A stretch of DNA of 64,000 bases from Glandiceps talaboti (GCF_964340395.1 NC_135571.1:4790453-4854452), one strand, 5' to 3'; positions 44,036 through 58,326 are shown, counted from the first letter of the stretch. Made by a program: numbers and translations. Notes: generated from the letters alone by a model not told the origin.

Positions 44036-46093
44036 GTAAGTTAGTTATTTTTTCATCATTCTTTCGAAGCGTGTTTGACGATACCTGATACAATCAAATA
44101 ACGGCAGTCCGATTGTCTATACCTGACGTCCGTGTAACATTTCATGGCATATGACTAGTCGACCAGCCGACCCCATTACGGGTCAAAATCGCATGAGGGT
44201 TCTGATTTTGCCAAGGTATACCACCAAAGCTATTCCCAAACTACTATGCCACGACGATACAGTAGATCGTTGGAATTCTCGAAACTGAACTTGAAAAAGA
44301 AATATGTTAAACTTTTGTTTAGAGGTATTTCCACTGACCGTACTCTATCAAGTGGTATTAAACACAACCTGGCGTACAGCCAAACTAGTAAACCGCATAA
44401 AGGTACTTCCCCAAGTTTAAGAAAGATTTCCCTTAAAATGGTGAACAGTTTTACTTTATTCGTCTGCATGTTAACGCCTAGTAAATCACGATGGAAACTT
44501 ATTTGTTGGGAGGTGACGTACTGATTTTAAAAAAAAAGGAGCGTACGTCGAGTATATTGTCCGATGAATACCGGTGGGTATGGCGATCCATTGTCCGTGA
44601 CAATACACCGAATGGGTTTGTGTGCCCGTAAATTGTGCAATCGCCTACCCATTGAACCGCTTCAGAGATCATCCATTTAAAAACAGTGCGTACAAAAGTT
44701 GGTTAGTTTCATGGCCTCCAGTTGACCATACATTTGACTAGGATCGAGTGAGAAGGTCAGTATATGGTCTGGTAATCCATGCGGTATTTGTAATTTAAGT
44801 TTCCCATGGTGTTCCATGAGTACGGTAAACAATGCGCATACTTCAACATTTGTTAAATGAGCGACGCATGTTCAGACATGTTTTACTAGTTCGGATTCAT
44901 TTTAACGGCATTGTTACCAACGATGGTGACCCCATTCGCATCTTGTTCCGACGCCTCTAATCTCTTTCTCAAACCATTACAAGTTTGATGAGATTCTACA
45001 CCGCAACCTAAACATTCCGTTATTCTAACAGTGGTAAACTTCTTAAAATGTCTTCACTAAAATCAATACAAGAAAGAAGAAATAATCAGTATATTGGCCG
45101 TAGGTGGCGCTGTTCTTATCTTGAAAGTGTACAGTTGTTAGGGAGCTTGCCGGGCAACACTGATAACTGTGGAAACATTCGACTTATTTAGGACGTGACA
45201 CTAAGGTCACAATACAATTTGGAGAGTGAAAACCTGCAAATAATATTTCAATAGAATATACAGAATCCAAAAAGGCAACGATTACCTGTTGTTGCGTCGT
45301 TCAAAATACACTAGTTATTTGCTGACCATTAAATCAGATATGGCAGCACACATTTGCTCGTCAATGTTAATGCCCCATAGAAGGCTGTTTTGAAATTGAT
45401 TTGTAGAGCTATTGAGTTTTTGAAAACACAACTGAGTTATGGAGCTCACTAGTTTTTATGTTGCTATAATTCAATACAATATGCTGAGACTGTGACTGAA
45501 CGCACACAAACACACACGTGAGTCAACAGATCTAGAAAGATTCTGTTATTTAGTAAAGCGGTAAAAGCTGTGCGTTTTATGATGTATTTTTTAATTCTGT
45601 TGCACATTTAAGGTGTTCGCACTATTGTACTTATTGATGTACACTTAACCATTACTTGCAATTGACTGAATTCAAACCTAGCATTACGATATAACATTTA
45701 AAAGATCTGATGACGTAATTTATTATACGTAGCAAATATGTTAAGAAAATCCCTACTATATATGCAACCATCTGTTCTACCAATGCCAGAAGACAATTGT
45801 AATGTCATAGAAGGCACGCATTGACATCTAAGAATAGTATAACATACAACATACTACATTCATTTCAAGTTAAGATAGCCATCGTCGCAAAACCACGGCA
45901 TTTTTTACGGCACCGTCCACAACGCTTCGTTTCGCAGTAAGGCGGAAGAAATAACAGCGCTGGTTTGCAACAATGAAGATAGCAAGAGTGAATGAATACA
46001 TTTTCTTGCTACATTTTTTGTTTTCATGAAATGACCTAATGTGCCACCATGTAGACATCAAATGTCACAGACTTACTTGTCTTTGCAGTCAGC

Positions 46094-46300
46094 ATGATCA
46101 CAAAATTGGCACCCGTGTGTCTACTCCTGGTTGCAGTAATTAGTTTAAATGGTTACTTAGTACTTCATTTAGACAAAATGCAACAACAAACTACGTGTTT
46201 ACTAAATTTCTGTGTGGTTGTTGCATCAAGCACAGTAAACACAAAGATGAAACGGACTGACTCCGCTACGCCCTGTTGGTCTTGTCACGAACAGGCTTAG
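46094..46300 (+). CDS. Candidate small secreted protein or exon, 68 aa (weak)
   Basis: An ATG at 46094 sits 5 bp after a good acceptor (TTGTCTTTGCAG). The N-terminus MITKLAPVCLLLVAVISLNG looks like a signal peptide, followed by 48 residues with paired cysteines (CLLNFC, CWSC) and TAG. There is no recognised homology. It may equally be a chance frame, or a first exon whose real donor lies inside it. Confidence 0.2.
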   Translation: MITKLAPVCLLLVAVISLNGYLVLHLDKMQQQTTCLLNFCVVVASSTVNTKMKRTDSATPCWSCHEQA

Positions 46301-46681
46301 ATATACAGTATGCAACCGCCCAAGGCCACCATCTCCCAGAATAGTCGAGTTTACTGACATATAGCTGCCAGACCCTAGTTGTTGATACATGTAAGTGGTG
46401 TATAGACTTGCCAGTGTTACGTTATTGTACATACTTCATTGTATCGCAACAAGCGGTATCGTGCGATGATGAGTACACAAATGCACTACTGGAACACGAT
46501 CACACCATATGGATGTATTAGTGATATACATCCATGATCACACGGCTTACAGCTGTACACTGTGTGCATGCTTAATACACAATAGCGAGTAGTAACGAAA
46601 AAGTCTAGTTACGCAATTTCATGAGACTGTCGATCAACAATCTGATGTACGAATACGGATAGATTCCCTTAGTATCTATGT

Positions 46682-46783
46682 CCCCCTCTCTGTCTGTCTC
46701 TGTCTCTGTCTCTCTCAGTCACGGTCTATGTCTCTGTCTGTCTGTCTGTCTCTCCCCTCTCTCTCTCTCTCTCTCTCTCTCGC

Positions 46784-46822
<39 letters not shown>

Positions 46823-46829
46823 GTCTCTC

Positions 46830-46911
<82 letters not shown>
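46682..46911. repeat. (TCTG)n/(TC)n microsatellite
   Basis: TCTG repeats grading into about 75 bp of pure TC. Confidence 0.96.
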
Positions 46912-49363
46912 ATTTAATTGAAATTTATGACAAACCAGATTTTAATCAACCTAATACCGTCTGTCTACATCTATTAACTGAATCTGTGTTCTCATAATAA
47001 TTTTTGTTGTCCAAAATTGACTGTAAAGCAGTCAGGGTAATATCTGAGTTAACGTCGGTGAAACCGCTCATTGATCTGATGGACTATGAGAAATATAACG
47101 TAATAAATTGATCGATTTCGTCACAATTTAAAGGCCAAAGTTTCAATCCTACGTGCTCGCTAGTATTATCGTAACAGTGGAGCCATGAGGATTACATAGG
47201 ATTATTCTTTTGTTCTGTGCCAACTTTTTTTCTATAGCATTGTCTGAATTCCACACCTAATGTTTAACCCTTTTTCATAATAGTGGGTCTATAATTCCGT
47301 TATAGAAATACTCAAAACTAGATGAGTATAGCTGTTATAGACAGTGCCTGTTTGAAACGTTAAAATATATCTTCCTGAATCGCTAAGTTCAGGCGAAACG
47401 CAGTTTTTCTTCTGTTACCAGGCTATGTCATGTTGCACTGTCGTCCGTGCGTGAGATCGGTGATCAAACACGATAAATCACGAAGGAGTTGTTGTTACGG
47501 ACAACCCAAACGTTGGACAATTCAAAAATACTAAAATACTCGCTGGGGTCGTTATCAAAACTGTTCAAATCCTTTTCGTCAGCTTAACAAAATGTGTATT
47601 TTCTTATGCTTGTGATAATAATCGAAACATTCGACGTTTTCTGCAGAATATGTAATGCTACGGGTTAAAGTTCAGGAAGTGCTGGTCTTACTATCTTACT
47701 AAGGCTAAGCGATTTGTGAATGCAAGGAATGCTTATAGTAAGGTCATACAATACTAAGTAATTTATCATCCAGTGTCGTGGAATTGTAATACATAAATAC
47801 CTGTGCTTAGCTTGTGGGGTAATCAATCAAGTCAACATTCTGTCATCTGGTCGTTGATGGCGTGATTTGTTACCACATCAGGTCGTGATGATTCTAATGA
47901 ATATGGTATTCAGTACAGCTAAACATGTTGCTCATGCGCCCTGTGTAGGTGTCTAAGGTGACAGTGAGAATGAAAAAGATATTCTGTGATTAATAATGCA
48001 GTATTTTCCTTTATGTCGGAAAATGTTCAAACTAATGTATTTAAATTTGCATAAGTGAAGAAAAACTATATTCTCGAGAAAAATGTAAATCGCATCATAG
48101 TACTCCGTCGACGGATGTATATTAACACAAATCAATTCCAGAGACATGAAATTGTACGTAATTCAAAAGTGACACTTGAAAAAAGTTATTTGCTAAAAGC
48201 AACCCTAGAACACGAGACGTTGAATGGCATAATTACAAAACGTCAGACACGTACGTATAAGCTTTCAATATATTTGCTAGCCGAGTAATCAACCGAGAAA
48301 CCACCTGTTGGAGTCTACTGCGATTCCACATCAAACTAATATATTGTGATATTTTTAGACATACCGCTTTAGTACACGTATTCTGAAGATATTCGAATAC
48401 ATAATCTACTAACCGTTTCAATTTAAACCAACCAAATATGGCCCTGTCACTATTTATGATAGACTTGGCAAGCGTTATAAACAAATGAAATATGGACTTC
48501 ACCGGTGGCGGCGCTGTAACAAATTATATCTGCACTATACACGCGCTGCTGTAACGATATCCTTTTACCATAGCAATTGATACCGACCATATATGTTGTA
48601 TATACACATTTTCAGTAGCTGCTAATTGCCTACGTTGGGTTTTAGAACCAAATTCAGGCTTCTGTTACTCAAATTCTCGGAAAACAGTGATATTTTTTGT
48701 AACATGACTAGTAAACCGTCTGACTTATTTTATGACTTGTCAAAATTAAATGTCGATCAACATACACGAAAAAAACAACACATCAAGGCAATTCTCTTGT
48801 TCATTGTTAATTTTGATTGGCGATTCAAATTCTGTGCTTGCCGTATTTTAAATAATGGAGTATTAATTCGATTCCGTCGAAAAAGTATGACGTAGAAATC
48901 GCCGGAATGCTGTGCTTGCGTATCAATATGGTTGAGCCGACGAATATCAGTGTCAGTTAATTCCGACTTTGTGCTCGAGTAAAGGCTAAATTATTGCCAT
49001 TAGCCCATAAAATTGGCATGTATTTTATGATAGTTAAGCACACGTGTGGAAGAAACCAGTACAGCTTTCGACCTTGGATATTCTCCAATGTTGCCATTTT
49101 ATAAATAGTGCACATTTATTGTAATATTCGTAGCCTAGATATTGTAATATTGATGTGATCGCATTATCGGATATTATATTTTTGTTTGTTTGTTTGTTTG
49201 TTTGTTTGTATGCTAAGATTCTTTTCTCTGTTTTTGTAAGCATAATAATTAAGCCTGTGTACCATGTGGTATAGCTATTGTCACTTTTCTAATAGGTTTT
49301 CTTTTCTCTCTTCCAGACTTTATAGGTGTATAGACCAAACCCACTAAAGATCCAGGCACCAAG

Positions 49364-51088
49364 ATGTTACGTCAATCATCCATGACGTCAGACATTCTGA
49401 TGACAGTCAACCCACAACACCCTGCAGGGGGTCATGAATCTGGTCGTAACATGCGTGTGGTTACCATAGAGAAACCCATTGTTATTTGGAATGGTAACCT
49501 GGACGGACTTTATTACAGGGCCGAGGAATGCTCCATGGATACGTACCTTAATAAATATACCTATATGAAGGGAGATAAAAGGTTCTACTCCAAACGCCAT
49601 ATCCATGAAATACTGCAGGAAACCTGTATCAGGGCCCGGTACAAGCTTGATGATGCGATAGATAAGAAGGAACGAGCGGGAGGGAACTTATGCACGGCCG
49701 CCCTTGGCGTTGTGGTGGAAAAGAAAGCTACAGACAGCAGCGAATCTCAGTTAGTTTACCTCTGTGCGCCAGTCACTGTAAAACAAAATGGCAGCCGGGG
49801 TGTAAAGATGGCGGTCAAGTCAGAACTCTCACTTGGACGACACTGTAAAGAAGCTGTGTTCTGCAACAAACAAGAGCACTTAGAGAATGAAGACGTTGCT
49901 TATGACCCGGAAATTTACTTCATCGGTCGCGACAGAGCATTGAATGATCGAATAGAGAAGCTGAAAAAACGAATGGCCAAACCTCTCTCTATGAATGACG
50001 AAGAAGACAAGTCACGTGATAGTCAAAGTGAAATTGGGAACGAGGATGATGAACCAGTCGTCTTCGATGAAAGTTACTCCGAGGACGAGGACGAAGAAGG
50101 AAACTTTCTGACGGACAGTTTTAAATCCATGACAGCTGACGACAGTTGGTATACTAAGAAGGCTATTAAGGATTTCATAAAACAGTTGCCAAGAACCGAA
50201 TTCAGAGAGTCGGCTGACATTGTCAAGGCGAAATGCTACGCAGGGAGGTTCAGCGATTCTGGTCTTTCGTTTTTCATGGTAAATAGCGAACAGCTCAAAA
50301 ACTTTTATCAATCGGAACAGTGGTTTCTAGAAATGTTACGCATGAATCCAGACTTACTTGCCGAACTTTTGCGAGACTACAAAATAACTCCCGCAAAGTT
50401 TGACATCCACGCTGTTATTCTTGAGATTCACAGCGAACGTGACATCTGTAGTAATTGCCAAGATCATTTACATAGTATAATTAGCAACAAGTCATCGGAC
50501 AATGCTATCCGACAAGGTTTCATCAACTCGCTTAAAAAATGGGGTTACAGCATCAACTCTGCTGATTTGCAGATTGGCGCGCGAGTGTCATCGCGCATGA
50601 GCAACAAAACAGGAGTGGAGCAGCAAAAAGAATGTGGCTGTCCGGATAAAGTTCCTCGACCATTCCCGACAGATGACACCGCCCTACAAGATCTTATCCA
50701 GAATGGGATCATTCTGGCTCATCGGTTCGTCCCGATAGCCTTCTTCGATCGCCAAGGTAACAAGCTCCCTGCATGTGCTATGACGGACTGCAAGACGTGC
50801 ATCAGAGACGAAAGAAACTTCTTGGTCGAAATCGGCAAAAAACTACAAGAACTGATCCTTACTTGGGGTGCATCTTACAAAGAAGATGCAGACGAAGAAA
50901 CAACGGTGGTGCTGGATGTTCGAGACGATGTTCTCGGTAACACCAAACACGCATGCCCATCGTCGACGACCACGTTCTGCGCCTACACATCGCTGACAGC
51001 CTACGCCAGATTGGACATCAAATCAAAAGTCTGCAAGGGGGTCAAATTGTACTTGACCTCCTATGTGACCGAGAAAGTTAACCCGTGA
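49364..51088 (+). CDS. 574-aa protein of unrecognised family with a deaminase-like core
   Basis: The CDS lies in one exon; an acceptor ends at 49316 and the first ATG is at 49364, so the 5' UTR is spliced. No signal peptide or transmembrane helix is evident. Residues about 222-256 are a very acidic linker. Residues 286-372 look like a cytidine-deaminase fold: a hydrophobic hairpin (IVKAKCYAGRF, LSFFMVNS), a helix with QSEQWFLEML (316-325), a strand IHAVILEIHSE, then CSNC (362-365) at the start of a helix, with E358 four residues before C362 as in bacterial toxin-type nucleic-acid deaminases. The usual His of the H[AS]E motif appears as Gln (codon CAA), so activity is uncertain. The N-terminal half (105-165) has a similar hairpin followed by RHCKEAVFC and may be a second diverged copy. 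Function is not known. Confidence 0.75.
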   Translation: MLRQSSMTSDILMTVNPQHPAGGHESGRNMRVVTIEKPIVIWNGNLDGLYYRAEECSMDTYLNKYTYMKGDKRFYSKRHIHEILQETCIRARYKLDDAIDKKERAGGNLCTAALGVVVEKKATDSSESQLVYLCAPVTVKQNGSRGVKMAVKSELSLGRHCKEAVFCNKQEHLENEDVAYDPEIYFIGRDRALNDRIEKLKKRMAKPLSMNDEEDKSRDSQSEIGNEDDEPVVFDESYSEDEDEEGNFLTDSFKSMTADDSWYTKKAIKDFIKQLPRTEFRESADIVKAKCYAGRFSDSGLSFFMVNSEQLKNFYQSEQWFLEMLRMNPDLLAELLRDYKITPAKFDIHAVILEIHSERDICSNCQDHLHSIISNKSSDNAIRQGFINSLKKWGYSINSADLQIGARVSSRMSNKTGVEQQKECGCPDKVPRPFPTDDTALQDLIQNGIILAHRFVPIAFFDRQGNKLPACAMTDCKTCIRDERNFLVEIGKKLQELILTWGASYKEDADEETTVVLDVRDDVLGNTKHACPSSTTTFCAYTSLTAYARLDIKSKVCKGVKLYLTSYVTEKVNP

Positions 51089-51912
51089 ACCACATCTCAT
51101 CTCTGATAGATAGACTGTAAGCTATGTCGTGTCGCTCCGCCCTCACCGGCCTGCTCTATCCATGAAAGGGTTGACCGATGTGTGAGGGCGCTCCATCACG
51201 GCGTACTTTATAGACTATGTTATAGATGATACGGTTCAGAGGACAGAATCAAAAAACAATATAGCTTTAATTATATAGACTAAGTAAAGTCTGTGATATG
51301 CTTTAAAGTAGTACAGCCCTCGGAATTAAAAGTCCTAAACATTTGCTAAAACTTTGTTTACGAAAACTGAAATCCATGCTTAGTTAAAACCATGCAAATA
51401 CGCAGTACTGGAGGTCAACATCCGAAAAGTAGTCCATTTTAGAATTCAAAATGGCAGCTTAAGCCCGTGTTATTTTATGGAAAATAAAATATTGTCGTAT
51501 TCCTCGAAAAAAAGGAAAACTCCAGCCTACGCATCTTTGAAATCAGTTTGTACCACTTTCATTATTCCAGATTAAATATGAGTCTAAAATGTTTACGTCA
51601 TTGTGGGTGCTGTTTTCAATAGTACCACGCCCTCAACGACAATATTTTTAGTCTAACCATCGTAATCACTGGCCAGTTTTTATAGTTCAAGGGCTCCCTT
51701 CATTAAGGGACGTTTGCAAAATAATGAAAATGAACTGAGCATGCGCAGTTACATGTCATTCGAAATCAAATTCGAAGTTTGTTAACACGCAAATGGAAAA
51801 TGTTACTGCACTTCAGGTGGTAACAGCGCCCTCAAGAAGCACCCTTCAAATATTGTGAAATACTGTTGAAAAGCAAAAAATGCAACAACTCATAATACAG
51901 GAACGGATACCG

Positions 51913-52188
51913 CTTTCAGCTATCTCAGATAGACATGACAATTCGTGACAAATTGATGTAAGCTATTTCATGGACTATGCTTTAATTGTACTCACAGTAG
52001 GGTGACATATCTGATGACTTCCATGACCTTGCAGTGTACTTCTCGGTGACTCTACTTCCAGTGTTTACGCTATCTTGATTACAGGGTGATTATATCCTCA
52101 CAAACAGAGACACCACTGTCCCCACTTGTGTAATCGACCACATGCAACAACAATAGTTTTAGTTTGTGTCTATCTTAGTAAGCCGAAA
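51913..52188. mobile_element. TIR element, CTTTCAG/TATTGTTG family, copy 3
   Basis: Starts CTTTCAGCTATCTCAGATAG and ends CAACAATAGTTTTAGTTTG TGTCTATCTTAGTAAGCCGAAA; the right end matches the 32709-32729 end closely. It lies within the presumed 3' UTR of the 574-aa gene. Confidence 0.6.
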
Positions 52189-52462
52189 TCTCTGTTTCCG
52201 TCTACACGTAGCATACTAGTATATCATGACTTGAACTGATATAAAGAACCGAATTTTCATTCTTTTTGTTGTGCAAGTGTAATGTTTTGTTACTAATTTA
52301 AGTGTGTTGTAAGAATGACGATACTAATAGTTACCATGGAAACCGATGGGACTGTTGACTGTTGTCATTATCAAAATGCATCGTGGGAGGGCGGTATAAA
52401 TATTTTTCTTATAACTGTTCGTATAGGTAAATATGTAAAATGCTTGTATTGGTGGAATCTAG

Positions 52463-52468
52463 AATAAA
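52463..52468 (+). terminator. Candidate poly(A) signal of the 574-aa gene
   Basis: AATAAA within AGAATAAATAAATG, about 1.4 kb after the TGA; another TTAATAAAG lies at about 52840. Confidence 0.35.
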
Positions 52469-53048
52469 TAAATGAAATACGTGTACATTTAGTACTCAAT
52501 ATCAATAAACGTAGTTTTCAGTCATCTTTGACGGGGCGCGACATCGTCGTTGTCTAGGCAACGGGACCAGTAAACAGTCAACATGATTAATCAATGTATC
52601 GATAGTAATTGATTTTATAGCTTCATTGGTCGCGTATGTGAAAGAGTACATATATAAAGCGCGAATGTATATAAAGAGGGCGCTATCGTGTGAACGTCTG
52701 CAAAGAAACATGTACAACACTATAGTATACACAACACTTCCCTGGATGTATGTATCTTACGAGTGGATGGCCTGAATTTTTAGCATTTACTTCACGTCCC
52801 TTTGTATGCACACAACATAGTATTATGTGTCTACATTGTTTAATAAAGAAATACGAAATGTATGATGAAGTATTCCCTAATCTTATTCACTGAATTCTGA
52901 ATGAATGACGTCATAGGGCTCAGTGAGGTGATAATCTATATTGATTTAACATTTACCAATACTTGGAACCGATATATTTACAGACTATACATACAGCTGA
53001 GATACAGTTAGAAAACATTCATATTGGAACGTTGAGAAGAAGGATTTC

Positions 53049-53052
<4 letters not shown>

Positions 53053-53102
<50 letters not shown>

Positions 53103-53312
53103 TACATACATACATACACACATACATACATACATACATACATACATACATACATACATACATACATACATACATACGTACGTACGTACACACGTACACA
53201 CACACGTACGTACGTACATACATATGTACATACATACATACATACATACATACATACATACATACATACATACATACATACATACATACATACATACATA
53301 CATACATACACA
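53053..53312. repeat. (CA)n/(CATA)n microsatellite
   Basis: CA repeats then long CATA with a central CGTA/CACA segment; ends at the first copy of the ~190-bp CATA-associated sequence. Confidence 0.96.
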
Positions 53313-53320
53313 CACACACG

Positions 53321-53506
53321 TGTAAAAATTAAAGCACTGTCGTTCCTACGTACTAGGTACTTGTTGAATAGATGTCATTTAACAATTGGCACAAATCATT
53401 ATTTATTACCCATTGATATAGACATCGTAAGTTCAGTTTAGACCAATAGATGACACAGTAATATAGGCCAATGTGTACAGTGTATATAGACGTATTATTG
53501 CTGATA
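53321..53506. repeat. CATA-associated repeat, copy 1
   Basis: A unique-sequence block (GTGTAAAAATTAAAGCACTG ... ATTATTGCTGATACATACAT) flanked on both sides by CATA arrays. Copies 2 and 3 are at 55899-56083 and 56918-57115. Confidence 0.9.
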
Positions 53507-53643
53507 CATACATACATACATACATACATACATACATACATACATACATACATACATACATACATACATACATACATACATAAATACATACATACATGCA
53601 TGCATGCATGCATGCATGCATACATACATACATACAGACAGAC

Positions 53644-53708
<65 letters not shown>
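53507..53708. repeat. (CATA)n, (CATG)n and (GACA)n microsatellite
   Basis: Three consecutive tetranucleotide blocks in the order CATA, CATG, GACA. Confidence 0.96.
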
Positions 53709-55596
53709 TGTACATGTGGGAGTGTGTATGTGGGTGTGACTGTAGGTGTATATATGTATGTTTGTCTGTGGTAGGGTTATAGATTGACATACGGTTTGTA
53801 TCAACCGATGTATTACTTGATTTAGATAAGAGTGAACCCGTTTGTGGGACTGTCACCATTCACCCCACCCACTCTCAAAGTGACGATTCCCGACCCCTAT
53901 ACGTTTACTTACACACGGTCACCAAAGATTACTGATGACGTGGGCTGAAGTTCGTGGTTTGATTTATGAGCCGATATAGAAACTGACTGTATCTTGACAG
54001 AAATGTATGACGGTGACGAAATCACGTATATATTTCACATTTATGGACTTTCCACTCAGTGATTTCTGAATTTCCTTTATTTCATCATATTAAGATAGAC
54101 TATACCAAATTCCTGTACAAAATGCTTAATCACTACGTAGGCCGCGTCGTATAGCAACGGAAGTGTTACCTTGGTAACCACTGAGAAGTGCTTTACTTTA
54201 TAGTTAGCTTTAATGGATACAGTATCGTTAAATGATGAAGTGATACGAGTGGATTTTAAATAACCATGACTTGTTAATGTATCCAACATCGCGGTAATCA
54301 ATTCTCATTCGTCACGTGACCTAATGAATTTATCGTTTGGCCTACCGCAGTATCAAACGTGGAAAAATCCTACTTTTGTCCATTTTTAGTCAAAAATGCT
54401 GACTTTTATCAAGACTTTGTTCTAATACTAAAAAGTCCAGTCTAAAATTAAGAGATATTTAAAAAAAAGAAGTTTTTCTTAAACCGAAATTTCACGTAAA
54501 TTCACCGTTAACAAAGAATTTTGAATTACACTGACACACTCTGAGAATTATTTAGACAAAAACTACACTTTCACATCAAATTTGTTCATTTTTAGCAAAA
54601 CAATTGTCATATTTCTATGTAATATGATATTATAGATCTCTTTCAAGAACTAAGAAAAATGTTAAGACATTGTAAAAAAACAATGATTTCCAGTGTGACA
54701 ATACATTTTTTTATCCTAGTAAATACATACAAAGTACATTATTAAAGATTCTTGTCCAATATTACAAATTTCCGAACAGTATTTTTTTCCCGCGCTTTCC
54801 CAACAGACAGTATTCGTTCGGTTTGCCTTAAATCCTACAAAATTCTTGGTTACTAGTGATACATATTTCAGTGTAGAGGACAATATAAGTGAGTCTTCAT
54901 ACTAAACAAGATGCCCAGATTTAGCCTTGGTCCCGAACGTAAAAGTTATTTGCTCATTTATTCACGTCTATGAGTATACAAAACGTGGTCAACGGTTTTC
55001 AAAGTATTCGTCTTTACAACTTTTGCGCGAATCATATATCTTTAAAATTTGTTCCGACCTTTGACCCGTTAATGTGTTTCACATCTTGCACATCAATATT
55101 AATTCATACAGTTGACTGATGTTCAAAATGTAGAAACTTATCTAAAAGACGGGGTTTCAAACAAAAATCTATAAATAATCACTGGAATTGTATTACTTAA
55201 AAATCTAAAGGACTGTACACTCTCCTACGTCGAACTTTTGTTTCTCGAGCGATAATGCGACTAAAAGGTAAGTATGTTTTTTGTGAATGAGTTGCCGTCT
55301 GTGGAGGAAGTCGGCGAGTCTTGAAATATAGTAAAGTAAGCATACGTCTGTTACTATAATTGGATTTGAATGGCCTTTTAAAAGTTAACAAGACAAAAGT
55401 CAAATAACTGTCGTCATAACTTATATAGATGTCTATATACATTTATCAGGTAAATAAACATTATAGTACTTCCTGTGGTACGTTATCTGACCTTTAGTCT
55501 ATTACAGAGAGAGAGAAAGGAGACTTTTCTATAAAGGAAGTTATATTGTGATTATACTGATAGGCTAATCGATTAATTGATTCAATCAATTAATGA

Positions 55597-55598
55597 TT

Positions 55599-55629
<31 letters not shown>

Positions 55630-55898
55630 CTCACACACGCACGCACGCACGTACGTACGTACGTACGAGCACACACTCACGCACGTACTCATACATACAT
55701 TCACACATACATATACATACATACACACATACATACATACATACATACATACATACATACATACATACATACATACATACATACATACATACATACATAC
55801 GTACATACATACGTACACACGTACATACATACATACATGCATACATACATACATACATACATACATACATACATACATTACATACATACATACATACG
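55597..55898. repeat. (GCAC)n, (GTAC)n and (CATA)n microsatellite
   Basis: CGCA repeats, then ACGT, then CATA up to copy 2 of the CATA-associated repeat. Confidence 0.96.
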
Positions 55899-56083
55899 TG
55901 TAAAAATTAAAACTGTCGTTTCTACGTTCTAGGTACTTGTTGAATAGATATCATTTAACAATTGGCACAAATCATTATTTATTACCCATTGATATAGACA
56001 TCGTAAGTTCAGTTTAGACCAATAGATGACACAGTAATATAGGCCAATATGTAGAGTGTATATATACGTGTTATTGCTGATAC
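55899..56083. repeat. CATA-associated repeat, copy 2
   Basis: Nearly identical to copy 1 over about 180 bp (TACGTTCTAGGTACTTGTTG, CCCATTGATATAGACATCG, AATATAGGCCAAT). Confidence 0.9.
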
Positions 56084-56917
<834 letters not shown>

Positions 56918-57115
56918 GTAAAAATTAAAGCACTGTCGTTTCTACGTACGAGGTACTTGTTGAATAGATGTCATTTAACAATTGGCACAAATCATTATTT
57001 ATTACCCATTGATATTGACATCGTAAGTTCAGTTCAGACCAAACCATCAATCAATCAGCAATTGGACAACACGTCAAAATGGGGCAATATTTACACTGTG
57101 TATATACTATAAGTG
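56918..57115. repeat. CATA-associated repeat, copy 3
   Basis: Matches copies 1 and 2 up to GTAAGTTCAGTTCAGACCAA, then a variant segment with CAATCAATCAGCAATTGG, returning to similarity at GGGCAATATTTACACTGTG and GTGTTCTTGCTGA. Confidence 0.85.
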
Positions 57116-57469
57116 TTCTTGCTGAGTTTGAAGTTTTGAACGCTGACAATGTCTAATTCTAGATATTTTAACAATTTTCAGTGATTATATTGTTGGTTGC
57201 ATGATCGAAAAATAATACTCCAGTTATACAGTGACAGGTTTAATTTGAACTCAGTACATTTTGACATGGAATGAAACTGTTCGTCTGTATACTGAAATCA
57301 TTTACTCGAACTGTTTAGTTGTTCAATTTTTGATAGTATTTTGGGATAATATAAATACTTTCATACATTTCGTGACTTCAGCTACAACATATTGGTCGGT
57401 GTACTACAGTAGTGGAGTAATGAACACGATATTTCATGAGAAATGATATTAACCGAGAAAACCTACGTC

Positions 57470-57690
57470 ACGAAGACTTAAGGCCACAAAATCCACGCCA
57501 GAACGATTTGAATAGCAAAATCCACATCAAAAACAGTTCGACCGCAAACCAATTGCAATGACACGAAGACTCCGACCGCAAACCCATGACATGAAGACCG
57601 TGCCTTCGGTCGCAAATCCGTGGCAGCAACCTCGACCGCAAAACCCATGACAGACGCAATGTTCATACTTCGACCGCACCCTCCACACGC
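57470..57690. repeat. Degenerate tandem repeat, TCGACCGCAAACCCATGACA-like units
   Basis: About seven diverged units of roughly 32 bp containing CGACCGCAAA, CCATGACA and GAAGAC. Confidence 0.65.
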
Positions 57691-58326
57691 GCACCTTTCA
57701 ACGCAATCAGTAAAATGCTGTTTGCACTTTAAAGCAGCGAGAGGCTCATGCAACTGAGAACGTGTCCTATAGAAAGTCGAACAGCTACACCAGTTATATC
57801 ATGAGTATTAATCACTCACTGTGAATGTTACTGTGGAGTGATGATTAATACATGTTTTTGTTTTTTTAAGTTTGTGTGTTGTTCTTTTGTGCTATCTTGA
57901 GGCGACGAATTACGTGCTTTGATTCTCCCAAATATGGTAGTGCTTCGGGTAACCTTCAGTAAACACGTCACCACGCGTGTGGAAATGCACACAACCGAAC
58001 GTATTACCTTAATTGTCTTGTCGTGCAAGTTGCTTGCGAGGGTGTGAACAATTCGGGAAATTATACATCAACATTTGAATTTAAGATATTGCTACCATGG
58101 TAACCAATGACGCAAAGATCGCGTCCGTTACCAGGAAACACACTGGATGTCCCGCAGCTCCCAGCATAAGTATGTAGCACAGACACCTCGAAATAGCAAT
58201 GGTCATTCAATACTAAATGGCCTTCTTAAAAGATGGGTCACTTCCGTATTTCCCTGGATCGTTAACTTCGAAAACAAGATGTCATGCGTACGTGTGGTGA
58301 AATACGTAATACATATGACGAGATCC

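Larger units (their letters stand above)
42681..49316. other. 6.6-kb region without a recognised coding gene
   Basis: It holds a CTCF-like motif (42737), a dispersed repeat (43250-43367), a possible promoter and non-coding exon (43870-44035), a weak small secreted ORF (46094) and a TC-rich microsatellite (46682-46910). Otherwise I see only AT-rich non-repetitive DNA. Confidence 0.5.

Noticed and set aside
44246-44524. 92-codon frame starting MPRRYSRSLEF
   Set aside because: No recognisable domain, no acceptor or promoter in place, composition like the surrounding DNA.
55197-55442. 81-codon minus-strand frame
   Set aside because: No splice sites in phase, no domain, AT-rich background.
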